A stretch of 64,000 nt of DNA from Curtobacterium sp. MCJR17_020. Lineage in GTDB: Bacteria; Actinomycetota; Actinomycetes; Actinomycetales; Microbacteriaceae. The notes under the pieces are model-generated. The model saw nothing but the letters and a program-made list of their open reading frames with translations, had not been told where the DNA came from and did no database searches. The translations under genes were made by a program, and so were the position numbers. Location: positions 1,736,001 through 1,800,000 of the forward strand of contig NZ_CP126260.1 of the NCBI RefSeq assembly GCF_003234365.2, read 5' to 3'. Positions 25,566 through 33,234 of the stretch are shown here, piece by piece. How positions within the stretch are numbered: position 1 is the first letter of the stretch; every line of letters begins with the position of its first letter.

Positions 25566-26564
25566 TCACTCCCCGGTCACGTCGTAGTTGACGAAGCGCT
25601 TGGACAGCCAGTACACGAGCCCGGACAGGATCATGCCGGCCAGGAACAGCAGCACGGCCATGGCGCTGGCGAATCCGAGCTGCGCGTAGCTGAACGCGTT
25701 CTTGTAGAGGTAGAGCATGTAGAACAACGTCCCGTTGTCCGGGCTGCCGAGTCCTCCGGTGCCGGACGAGATCACGTACGCCTCGGTGAAGACCTGCAGG
25801 CCGTTGCTGATGCCGGTGATCAGGTTGAACAGGATCACGGGGGAGAGCAGCGGCAGCGTCAGCGCGAAGAACTGCCGGAGCGGTCCGGCCCCGTCCACGC
25901 GAGCGGCTTCGTACAGGGTCTTCGGGATCCCGCGCAGCCCGGCGAGGAAGATCAGTGCCGCGTTGCCGGCACCCATCTGCGCGAGTGCGACGATGACGAG
26001 CTTCGCCGTGGTCGGGTCGCCGAGCAGGTTCGTCGCCGGGATCCCGACGAGCTTCATGACCTGGTTGACGAGGCCGGTCTGCGGGTTGACGAGCACCACG
26101 AAGATGAACGCCAGCGCGAAGGTCGGGATGAGCGACGGGATGTAGAGGGCCGTCCGGTACCAGCCGATCTCGCGGACGTCCTGGTTCATCGCGATGGCGA
26201 TCACGATGGCGATGACGATCCCGACGGGCACCGCGATGACGGCGTAGAACAGGGTGTTGCCGACCGCGGTGTGCACGAGCGGGTCGATGAACGCGGCGAC
26301 GTAGTTGGCGAACCCGACCCAGGTGATGTCGGCCATGCCCGAGTACCGGGTCAGGCTGATCGCGAACGAGTAGATCAGGGGGTAGGCGATGAACACCAGC
26401 ACGCCGAGGATCCACGGCGAGATGAACGCGATGCCGACGCGCAGCCGGCGCTTCTCGGCCGGGGTCCACGGATGCTTCTCGCGTGGTCGTCGACGGACCG
26501 CGACGTCACCGCCCGTGCGCGTCCGTGGTGGTGCAGTGGTTCCGGATCGTGCGGTCGTCGTCAC
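25566..26564 (-). CDS. MalF/UgpA-type carbohydrate ABC permease
   Basis: A 332-residue membrane permease, the partner of the MalG-type subunit. It has RVGIAFISPWILGVLVFIAY near the N-terminus, MADITWVGFANYVAAF, several membrane helices, and the ATPase-contact loop KTLYEAARVDGAGPLRQFFA. I chose GTG 26564 because AAGGGA lies six bases upstream; the longer in-frame reading from 26654 starts at a TTG inside the AT-rich promoter region. It is the first gene of the operon and faces the ROK regulator across a 134-bp gap that contains a candidate operator. Confidence 0.9.
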   Translation of the reverse strand: MTTTARSGTTAPPRTRTGGDVAVRRRPREKHPWTPAEKRRLRVGIAFISPWILGVLVFIAYPLIYSFAISLTRYSGMADITWVGFANYVAAFIDPLVHTAVGNTLFYAVIAVPVGIVIAIVIAIAMNQDVREIGWYRTALYIPSLIPTFALAFIFVVLVNPQTGLVNQVMKLVGIPATNLLGDPTTAKLVIVALAQMGAGNAALIFLAGLRGIPKTLYEAARVDGAGPLRQFFALTLPLLSPVILFNLITGISNGLQVFTEAYVISSGTGGLGSPDNGTLFYMLYLYKNAFSYAQLGFASAMAVLLFLAGMILSGLVYWLSKRFVNYDVTGE

Positions 26565-26650
26565 GAGCGTCCCTTCCGACCCCGTGCCACGCCGGTGTGG
26601 CACGGGCGAATCCGTCGTCGGACGGGCGAACCGATCGCTCCGTCGCGGTT

Positions 26651-26667
26651 TCAATCCAATTGATTGA
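26651..26667. promoter_or_regulatory. Candidate operator between ROK regulator and sugar importer
   Basis: TCAATC and GATTGA are perfect 6-bp inverted arms separated by CAATT, in a small AT-rich island in otherwise GC-rich DNA. It lies between the divergent starts at 26564 and 26699, where a ROK-family repressor would be expected to bind. I infer the function from position and symmetry only. Confidence 0.5.
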
Positions 26668-26698
26668 CAAATTCGTATGACCAGAGATGCTAGGGACC

Positions 26699-27979
26699 AT
26701 GTCCGAGCCGCGTCAACCCCTTCCTGACACCGTGGTGCAGGGCAGAACGGGCGGCACGAACCTCGTGCGCGTCGGGGTCCAGAACCGTGCCCTGGTGCTC
26801 GATCTCGTCCGTCGCCGGGGACCGTTCGCCCGCGCCGAGTTGATGCGTGCGACCGGGCTCAGCGCGCAGACGGTGTCGAACATCGCGGCCGGACTCGTGG
26901 GAGCGGGACTCGTGCGCGAAACACCGGGCGGCGGACGACGACTCGAGATCGTCGCGGGGTCGCGGTCGGCGATCGGGGTCCACCTCGACCCGGCGCACCT
27001 CGTCGTCGTGCGCACCGACCTGACCGGAGCCGTGCTGGCCGTCGAGCACGTCGACCTGGACGCGACGGACGACCCGGCGCGGACGCTCGACACGATGGCG
27101 GCGGCGGTGCACCGGGTCCGTGGCGACGGCAGTCGGGCCCGCTCGCGCACCGGCGTGCCCGCTCCCGTCGGCATCGGCCTCGCCGTCCCCGGCTCCATCG
27201 ACCCGGACGGCGTGCGGATGGGCACCCCCGCGCAGTTGCCCGCCTGGTGGTCGCTGCCCGTCACCGACGAGCTCGTCGCCCGGACCGGTCTGCCGGTGCG
27301 GCTCGAGAAGGACGGCGTCGCGAGTGCCCTGGGCGAGGTCTGGTCCGCTGCCGGCGCCGACGACCTGGTCTCCGTGTTCCTCGGCCACGGCATCAGCGCC
27401 GCGACGGTCGCCGCGGGCGAGGTGGTCCGCGGCGCGACCGGCAACGCCGGTGAGTTCGGTGGCATGCCCGTCGAGGCGCACGGCCGCTGGACCGAGGTGT
27501 GGGAAGCCTGCCAGCCCCTGCAGCAGGTCCGGCGCGCCACCGACGCCGGCCTGCTCCCCAGGGGCATCCCGCTCGACCGCGCCAGCGACGTCCGGCACGC
27601 GTTCGAGCGGCTCTGCGCGACGCCGTCCGCGGTGCCGCTGGTCGCCGAGGCCGGCGCCGCCCTCGGATCCGCGCTCGCCCACGTCGTCGAGCTGCTCGAC
27701 GTGCCACGCGTCGTGATCGGTGGCAGTGCAGCTCTGGCCGGCGGCGACGTCTTCATCGCGGCCGTCCGCGAGCGGCTCGCGGTCCGCCTGCCGCACGGGC
27801 CGTTCCCGACGGTCGCCGCCACCGCCTTCGGCGAGGCCTCGGTGGCCCGCGGGGCCGCCTGCGCGGTGCTGCAGGCCGACCTCGCCGTGCCTGCCCCCGT
27901 CGGCCGCGGTACCGACGTCGGTACGGGGCGTCGACCAGGAGGCCCGGTGCACGTCCGCAGCATCGCCCACCCCTGGTGA
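26699..27979 (+). CDS. ROK-family transcriptional regulator (NagC/XylR-type)
   Basis: A regulator of about 426 residues with an N-terminal winged helix (VQNRALVLDLVRRRGPFARA, then LMRATGLSAQTVSNIAAGLV) and a C-terminal ROK sugar-sensing domain (IGIGLAVPGSIDP-type segment, LEKDGVASALGEVW, GHGISAATVAAGE, GNAGEFGGM). ROK regulators repress sugar-uptake operons and are released by the sugar. It is divergent from the sugar importer operon and probably controls it. ATG 26699 has AGGG very close upstream; ATG 26687 is an alternative that adds four residues. The usual ROK cysteine zinc cluster is not obvious, so the sensor may lack the metal site. Confidence 0.87.
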   Translation: MSEPRQPLPDTVVQGRTGGTNLVRVGVQNRALVLDLVRRRGPFARAELMRATGLSAQTVSNIAAGLVGAGLVRETPGGGRRLEIVAGSRSAIGVHLDPAHLVVVRTDLTGAVLAVEHVDLDATDDPARTLDTMAAAVHRVRGDGSRARSRTGVPAPVGIGLAVPGSIDPDGVRMGTPAQLPAWWSLPVTDELVARTGLPVRLEKDGVASALGEVWSAAGADDLVSVFLGHGISAATVAAGEVVRGATGNAGEFGGMPVEAHGRWTEVWEACQPLQQVRRATDAGLLPRGIPLDRASDVRHAFERLCATPSAVPLVAEAGAALGSALAHVVELLDVPRVVIGGSAALAGGDVFIAAVRERLAVRLPHGPFPTVAATAFGEASVARGAACAVLQADLAVPAPVGRGTDVGTGRRPGGPVHVRSIAHPW

Positions 27980-28071
27980 GCGGGACCGTCCAGGGCGTCG
28001 GGTCGGCCGTGCGCGTGACGTCGCGCGACGGCGACGTCGCGTTCGCGGCCCGGGCGTCGTAGCGTCGGGGC

Positions 28072-28881
28072 ATGAGCACGACGACGCCGACCGCACCCGA
28101 CTCCGCCACCGAGTGGGCGGCCTGGCACGACGCCCACGAACGAGCCCGGGCGAGCGAGCACGGCTTCCTCGCCATCACGAGCATCCGGTGGCTGACGAGC
28201 ACGCCCGAGCGGTTCGACGACGCCCCGGGCACGTGGTCGACGGGCGATGACGGGCCCGTCGTCGAGCTCGCGGACGGCGAGACGATCACGGTCGACGGGC
28301 AGTCGACCACCGGTACCCACCGCTTCGGACCACTGCCCGAGCGCTCGAGCACGAACGTCGTGTGGCAGGACGGCGACGAGACCGTCGTGATCGAGGTCGC
28401 CCGTCGTGGCGGCAGCGACGTCATCCGGCCCCGGCACCCGGGCAACCCGACCCGCACCGAGTACCCCGGCACCCCGACGTACGAGCCGTCGGACCGGTTC
28501 GTGGTCGACGCGCACTTCGAACCGTTCGACGAACCGCGCGAGGTCACCGTGGGCTCGGTCGTCGACGGGCTGCAGCACGTGTACTCGGCGCCCGGCGTCC
28601 TCACCTTCGACCTCGACGGGCCGCGGTCGCTGCTCGCGTTCAACGGGCACGGCGACGGCCTGCACGTCCTGTTCACCGACCGCACCAGCGGCGTCACGAC
28701 CTCCGCCGCGAACCGGAGCCTGGACATCGCCGCCCCGGATGCCGCCGGCGCGACCCGGATCGACTTCACCCGCGCGACGAACCTGCCGTGCGCGTACACC
28801 GCGCACGCGACGTGCCCGCTGCCGCCGGCCGAGAACCGGCTCGACGTCGCGGTCGAGGCGGGGGAGTGCCTGCCCGTCTGA
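28072..28881 (+). CDS. DUF1684-domain protein
   Basis: A 269-residue protein of the DUF1684 family. Typical landmarks are WAAWHDAHERARASEHGFLA with ITSIRWL, the middle beta-rich region, and the strongly conserved end RATNLPCAYTAHATCPLPPA with ENRLDVAVEAGE, in which two cysteines lie in the NPPCAYT-like motif. The reaction is unknown. It lies 92 bp after the ROK gene on the same strand, and may or may not be cotranscribed with it. Confidence 0.86.
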   Translation: MSTTTPTAPDSATEWAAWHDAHERARASEHGFLAITSIRWLTSTPERFDDAPGTWSTGDDGPVVELADGETITVDGQSTTGTHRFGPLPERSSTNVVWQDGDETVVIEVARRGGSDVIRPRHPGNPTRTEYPGTPTYEPSDRFVVDAHFEPFDEPREVTVGSVVDGLQHVYSAPGVLTFDLDGPRSLLAFNGHGDGLHVLFTDRTSGVTTSAANRSLDIAAPDAAGATRIDFTRATNLPCAYTAHATCPLPPAENRLDVAVEAGECLPV

Positions 28882-28904
28882 CCCCGCCGCCGCGGAGTGC
28901 CGCG

Positions 28905-29067
28905 GAACGACGTCCTCGGCGTCGTTCGCTGCGCGTGCATCGTCCGACATTCCACGAGGTGATCGACTCGTGGTTGGTCGGAACATGCACGCGCACTCGA
29001 TGCGTGCGCACGAGACGACGATCCACCCGTTGATCAACGAGTGGAACGTCGGAACATGCACGCGCAC
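28905..29067. repeat. Three-hairpin dispersed repeat, copy 1
   Basis: This copy reads as three imperfect palindromes in a row: 28905-28927 (GAACGAC and GTCGTTC arms), 28935-28990 (GTGCAT and ATGCAC ends with CCACGAG and CTCGTGG inside) and 29004-29067 (TCCAC and GTGGA around the self-complementary GTTGATCAAC). The reverse complement is a clear relative of 53871-54052: the 56-nt middle unit differs at about 5 positions. It fills most of the 216-bp gap before the histidine phosphatase. Confidence 0.72.
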
Positions 29068-29097
29068 CGGCCGTGGGCGCGCCGGTCGGCGGGTGCG

Positions 29098-29658
29098 TCA
29101 GCCGGAGGGCACGCGCTGCCAGGTGCTCGTCGCCCGCCACGCCCGCGCATCGAACGCGAACACGCTGCCCATACCGGGTTGGTCGAGCGCGCGTGCCACC
29201 GGCGCTCCGGTCAGGTCGGCGAGCAGGAGCGCCCCGACGGCACCGTGCGACACGATGGTCGCGTCGCCCGCCGCTGTGAGCCGCCGGACCGCTCCGACGA
29301 TGCGGGCCTGGGCGTCGACGGCCCGCTCCCATCCGCGGACCGATCGGGTCGGCTCCGCGAAGAACCGGTCGACGACACCCTCGAACTCGGTCGGCGGCAG
29401 GTAGCCCGTCGCGCTGCGGTCGATCTCGCCGAGCAGGGGATCCTGCGCGGGCACGAGCCCGACCGCGGCCCCGAGCAGCTCGGCGGTCTCGACGGCCTTG
29501 CGTTCCGTGCTCGACACGAGTGTCCGGACGCCCGGCTCCCAGGCCAGCGGACCCGACCGCGCTGCGCGTGCGCGTCCCGCTGCGGAGAGCCCCCACGACT
29601 CGATCGGCTCGGCGGGCTCCACGACGACCTCGGCGTGGCTCAGGAAGTACGAGACCAT
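29098..29658 (-). CDS. Histidine phosphatase (phosphoglycerate-mutase-like) with altered RHG motif
   Basis: A 186-residue protein of the histidine phosphatase superfamily. The second half of the active site is intact (TIVSHGAVGALLLADL, with the acceptor-side histidine), and VRTLVSSTERKAVETAELLG matches the SSxxxRAxETA segment. The first motif, normally LxRHGE/T, reads FLSHAE: the histidine (residue 8) is kept but the arginine is serine. That change is expected to weaken phosphate binding, so it may be a divergent or inactive member. Start ATG 29658 has AGGA upstream. It stands alone between repeats and the divergent second importer operon. Confidence 0.82.
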   Translation of the reverse strand: MVSYFLSHAEVVVEPAEPIESWGLSAAGRARAARSGPLAWEPGVRTLVSSTERKAVETAELLGAAVGLVPAQDPLLGEIDRSATGYLPPTEFEGVVDRFFAEPTRSVRGWERAVDAQARIVGAVRRLTAAGDATIVSHGAVGALLLADLTGAPVARALDQPGMGSVFAFDARAWRATSTWQRVPSG

Positions 29659-29702
29659 CCGCCGATCCTGGCACGGACCCACAGCGGCGCCGAGCAGCCG
29701 TG

Positions 29703-29715
29703 TTACGGACCGTGA
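29703..29715 (+). promoter_or_regulatory. Shared 13-nt motif upstream of importer 2
   Basis: TTACGGACCGTGA lies 82 bp before the start of the second binding-protein gene. The same motif with one or two changes occurs at 40751-40763 and, on the other strand, at 43153-43165. I infer a regulator site or promoter element from this recurrence only. Confidence 0.4.
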
Positions 29716-29796
29716 AGCTCCGTCGCTTCCTGGGAGCGTTCCTGTGATGAGGTGAAGCATTCCCCCGACCGCTCCACAGCCCGGAAGCGAACCCCG

Positions 29797-31443
29797 ATGA
29801 CCCGAACCCGTCGCGCACTCCTCGCGGCCCTGTCCGTCGCAGCCGTCTCCGCACTCGTCGCCGGCTGCTCGAACGGCAGCACCGCGTCGAGCAGCAGCAC
29901 GCCGCAGGACGGTGGCACGCTCACGTACCTCGAGCCGCAGACCTGGAACACGCTGTACCCGCCGTCGGCCGGCTTCTACCCGAACGGCGGCATCGTGAAC
30001 AACATCACGGACCGTCTGCTGTACCAGGACCCGAAGACGCTCGAGCTCGAGCCGTGGATCGCCACGGCGCTGCCGAAGGTGAACGCCGACGCCACCGAGT
30101 ACACCTTCACCCTCCGTGACGGCGTCACCTACTCGGACGGCACCCCGCTCGACGCCGAGAACGTCGTGAAGAACTTCGACCTGTACGGCAAGGGCGACAC
30201 CGATCGCGCGCTCACCGTCTCCGAGGCCATCAACAACTACGACCACGGCGAGGCCCTCGACGACCACACGGTGAAGTTCTTCTTCTCGGCGCCCGCCCCG
30301 GGCTTCGCGCAGGCGACCTCGACGATCAACTCCGGGCTCGTCTCGAACGAGACGCTCGACCGCACGGGTGAGGAGTTCGGCCCGGGCAACGCCGAGGACG
30401 TCATCGGCTCCGGCCCCTTCGTCGTGGCGAAGGAGAAGGTCGGCACCGAGATCGACCTCGCCGTCCGCAAGGACTACGACTGGGCGCCGGAGTCGGCGGA
30501 CCACGACGGTCGCGCCCACCTGGACGGGATCGACATCGTGCTCGCCGGCGAGGACAGCGTGCGCGTCGGGACGGTCACCAGCGGCCAGGCGGACGTCGCC
30601 CGGCAGATCCCAGCCCCGGACGAGAAGCAGTTCGACGCGAGCGGCCTGTCGATCGTCGCCGCCCCGACGAACGGCGTGAACAACGGTCTGAGCTTCCGCT
30701 TCCGGACGCCGGAGCTCTCCGACGTCGCGGTGCGGAAGGCGATCATCGCCGGCATCGACCGCGAGGACATCCTGTCAAAGCTCTTCACCGACAACTACAC
30801 GCTCGCGACCGGTGCGCTCGCGAAGACCGCCGCCGGCTACGTGGACACGTCGGAGTACTACGAGTACGACCCGGCGAAGGCGAAGGACCTGCTCGACGAC
30901 GCGGGGTGGAAGGAGAACGGTGACGGTGTCCGCGAGAAGGACGGTGTCACGCTCAGCCTGACCTTCAACGAGGCGCTCCCGCAGCCCCGCTCGAAGGAGG
31001 TCGTGACGCTCATCCAAGAGCAGCTCAAGGAGATCGGCGTGCAGGTCGAACTGTTCTCCGGCGACCAGGCCGCGCAGACCGAGGCAGCCCTCGACCCGGA
31101 CACGATCCAGGTGTACCACTCGATGGTCGGCCGGGCGGACTTCGACGTCCTGAAGTCCCAGTACTTCTCGAAGAACCGCAACACCCTGCTCAACCTCGAC
31201 ACCGCGGACGAGAGCATCGGCGACGAGCAGCTCGACGACGACCTGAACGCGATCGCGTCCGAACCGACGACCGAGGAGCGCGCGGCCGCGTCGAAGAAGG
31301 CCCAGGAGCGGCTCGCCGAACAGGCGTACATCCTGCCGATCTTCGAGGAGCCGCAGGTGTTCGGTCTCCGTGACACCGTGCGGGGCTTCGCCACCGAGTC
31401 CGTCGGCCGTCCGTCGTTCTACGACGTCTCGAAGTCGAACTGA
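29797..31443 (+). CDS. Peptide/nickel-type (family 5) ABC substrate-binding lipoprotein
   Basis: A 548-residue solute-binding protein of the Opp/Dpp class and the first gene of the second importer operon. The signal has RTRRALLAALSVAAVSALVA, and the lipobox is VAGC with cysteine 24. The mature domain includes GGTLTYLEPQTWNTLYPPSA, EYTFTLRDGVTYSDGTPL, VAVRKAIIAGIDREDIL and the C-terminal LAEQAYILPIFEEPQVFG. ATG 29797 has GGAAG about ten bases upstream; a GTG at 29752 in the same frame gives an unlikely 15-residue extension. Neighbours (LLM enzyme, two CMD/AhpD-like proteins) point to an organic substrate oxidised after uptake. Confidence 0.92.
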   Translation: MTRTRRALLAALSVAAVSALVAGCSNGSTASSSSTPQDGGTLTYLEPQTWNTLYPPSAGFYPNGGIVNNITDRLLYQDPKTLELEPWIATALPKVNADATEYTFTLRDGVTYSDGTPLDAENVVKNFDLYGKGDTDRALTVSEAINNYDHGEALDDHTVKFFFSAPAPGFAQATSTINSGLVSNETLDRTGEEFGPGNAEDVIGSGPFVVAKEKVGTEIDLAVRKDYDWAPESADHDGRAHLDGIDIVLAGEDSVRVGTVTSGQADVARQIPAPDEKQFDASGLSIVAAPTNGVNNGLSFRFRTPELSDVAVRKAIIAGIDREDILSKLFTDNYTLATGALAKTAAGYVDTSEYYEYDPAKAKDLLDDAGWKENGDGVREKDGVTLSLTFNEALPQPRSKEVVTLIQEQLKEIGVQVELFSGDQAAQTEAALDPDTIQVYHSMVGRADFDVLKSQYFSKNRNTLLNLDTADESIGDEQLDDDLNAIASEPTTEERAAASKKAQERLAEQAYILPIFEEPQVFGLRDTVRGFATESVGRPSFYDVSKSN

Positions 31444-31459
31444 CGAGGACGCCGACCCG

Positions 31460-32395
31460 ATGACCTTCCTCTCCAGGCGTGCCGGGCAGGCGCTCGTCGT
31501 GCTCGTCGTGGCGTTCGTCGCCGCGTACGTGCTCCTCGCGCTCCTGCCCGGAGACGCCGTGCTCGCCCGGTACGGCAGCCCCGAACTCGGGCTGTCGCCG
31601 GACCAGCTCGCCGACATCCGGGCGTCGTACGGCGCGGACGACGCGTTCCCGGTGCGGCTCTGGCGGTCGGCCCGCGGGTTCCTCACCGGTGACTGGGGCT
31701 ACTCCGTGCAGAGCGGCGCCGCGGTGTCCACCCTGATCGCGACCGCACTGCCGGCCACCCTCGTGCTCGCCGCCCTCGGCTTCGCGCTGGCGCTCCTGCT
31801 GGCCGGCACCATCGCCTTCACGGCGACGTACGGCCGCGGCCGGTGGCTGCGCCGGGTGTTCCGCTCGCTGCCGCCGTTCTTCGTGTCGCTGCCCGTGGCC
31901 TGGATCGGCATCATCCTGATCCAGGTGTTCTCGTTCCGGCTCGGCCTGGTGCCGGTGCTGAACGCGAACCCGTTGCAGTCGCTCATCCTGCCGGTGATCA
32001 CGATCGCCATCCCGATCGCCGCCCCGCTGGCCCAGGTGCTCATGCGGAGCATCGACGAGGTGTCGGAGCAGCCCTTCGTGGCCGTCGTCCGGGCGCGCGG
32101 CGCGAGCACCTCGTGGCTGCTCTGGAAGGACGTCAGCCGGAACGCGCTCCTGCCGACGCTGACGATGGGCGGCCTGCTGTTCGGCGAGCTCGTCGGCGGC
32201 GCGGTCGTCACAGAGGCTGTCTTCGCTCGCGAGGGCATCGGCCAGCTGACCGCACAGGCCGTCGCGAACCGGGACACCCCCGTCCTGCTCGCGGTCGTCG
32301 TGCTGTCCACCGTCGTCTTCGTCGTGATCAACCTGGTCGTCGACCTGCTCTACCCGGTGCTCGACGCACGCCTGCGCACGGGAGGCGCCCGATGA
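31460..32395 (+). CDS. DppB-type ABC permease
   Basis: A 311-residue membrane permease of importer 2. The first helix (LVVLVVAFVAAYVLLALLPG) runs into GDAVLARYGSPELGLSPDQL; the family motif GDWGYSVQSGAAV is present, as is the ATPase-contact loop around ARGASTSWLLWKDVSRNALL, and EAVFAREGIGQLTAQAV near the end. ATG 31460 lies 16 bp after the binding-protein stop. Its stop overlaps the partner permease start by 4 bp. Confidence 0.92.
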   Translation: MTFLSRRAGQALVVLVVAFVAAYVLLALLPGDAVLARYGSPELGLSPDQLADIRASYGADDAFPVRLWRSARGFLTGDWGYSVQSGAAVSTLIATALPATLVLAALGFALALLLAGTIAFTATYGRGRWLRRVFRSLPPFFVSLPVAWIGIILIQVFSFRLGLVPVLNANPLQSLILPVITIAIPIAAPLAQVLMRSIDEVSEQPFVAVVRARGASTSWLLWKDVSRNALLPTLTMGGLLFGELVGGAVVTEAVFAREGIGQLTAQAVANRDTPVLLAVVVLSTVVFVVINLVVDLLYPVLDARLRTGGAR

Positions 32396-33234
32396 CCGCG
32401 GCCACCATCGCCACCGGGACGCTCGGGCGCTCCCGCGTCGCCGTCCGACTCGTCCCCGGACTCGTGCTGCCCGGACTCGTCATCACCGTCGCACTGGTCG
32501 CGGCGGTGTTCCCGCAGCTCTTCGCACACGGCGACCCGACGACCTCGGTCGGCACCTCGCTGCAGGCTCCGAGCGGCGCACACTGGTTCGGCACCGACTC
32601 CACCGGACGCGACCTGTACACGCGCGTCGTGTACGGCGCATCGCAGTCGGTGGTCGGTGCCCTGGTCGCCGTGCTCGTCGGACTGGTCGTCGGCACCGCC
32701 ATCGGCGTCGCGGCGGGTTCGGCCGGCGGGGTCCTCGACGACGTGCTCATGCGCGTGGTCGACGTCCTGCTCGCGATCCCCGCCCTGCTGCTGTCGCTCA
32801 GCGTCGTCATCCTGCTCGGGTTCGGCACCACGAACGCGGCGATCGCAGTCGGCGTCACCTCGATCGCGGTGTTCGCTCGACTGTCGCGGTCCGAGGTCGT
32901 CCGTGTCCGGGTGAGCGAGTACGTCGAGGCGGCCTACGGCTCCGGTGGTCGCGGTGTCGTCGTGCTGCTCCGCCACGTGCTGCCGAACTCGCTGACCCCG
33001 GTGATCGCCCTCGCCGCCCTGCAGTTCGGGTCGGCGATCCTGCAGATCTCCACGCTCGGGTTCCTCGGCTACGGCGCACCGCCGCCCACGCCGGAGTGGG
33101 GGCTCCTCATCGCCGAGGGCCGCAACTACGTCGCCACCGCCTGGTGGCTCACCGTCCTGCCGGGGGTGGTCGTGGTCCTGGTGGTCCTCGCCACCAACCG
33201 GCTCAGCCAGGCCATCCGAGGAGGCGTCCGATGA
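32392..33234 (+). CDS. DppC-type ABC permease
   Basis: A 280-residue membrane permease, second channel subunit of importer 2. It carries HWFGTDSTGRDLYTRV after the first helix, a contact loop EYVEAAYGSGGRGVVVLLRH with VLPNSLTPVIALAALQ, and the C-terminal STLGFLGYGAPPPTPEWG. It is a close relative of the subunit at 48350 (which has HWFGTDQLGRDLYARV and LGYGAQPPQPEWG). ATG 32392 overlaps the stop of the previous gene; its stop overlaps the ATPase start. Confidence 0.92.
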   Translation: MTAATIATGTLGRSRVAVRLVPGLVLPGLVITVALVAAVFPQLFAHGDPTTSVGTSLQAPSGAHWFGTDSTGRDLYTRVVYGASQSVVGALVAVLVGLVVGTAIGVAAGSAGGVLDDVLMRVVDVLLAIPALLLSLSVVILLGFGTTNAAIAVGVTSIAVFARLSRSEVVRVRVSEYVEAAYGSGGRGVVVLLRHVLPNSLTPVIALAALQFGSAILQISTLGFLGYGAPPPTPEWGLLIAEGRNYVATAWWLTVLPGVVVVLVVLATNRLSQAIRGGVR

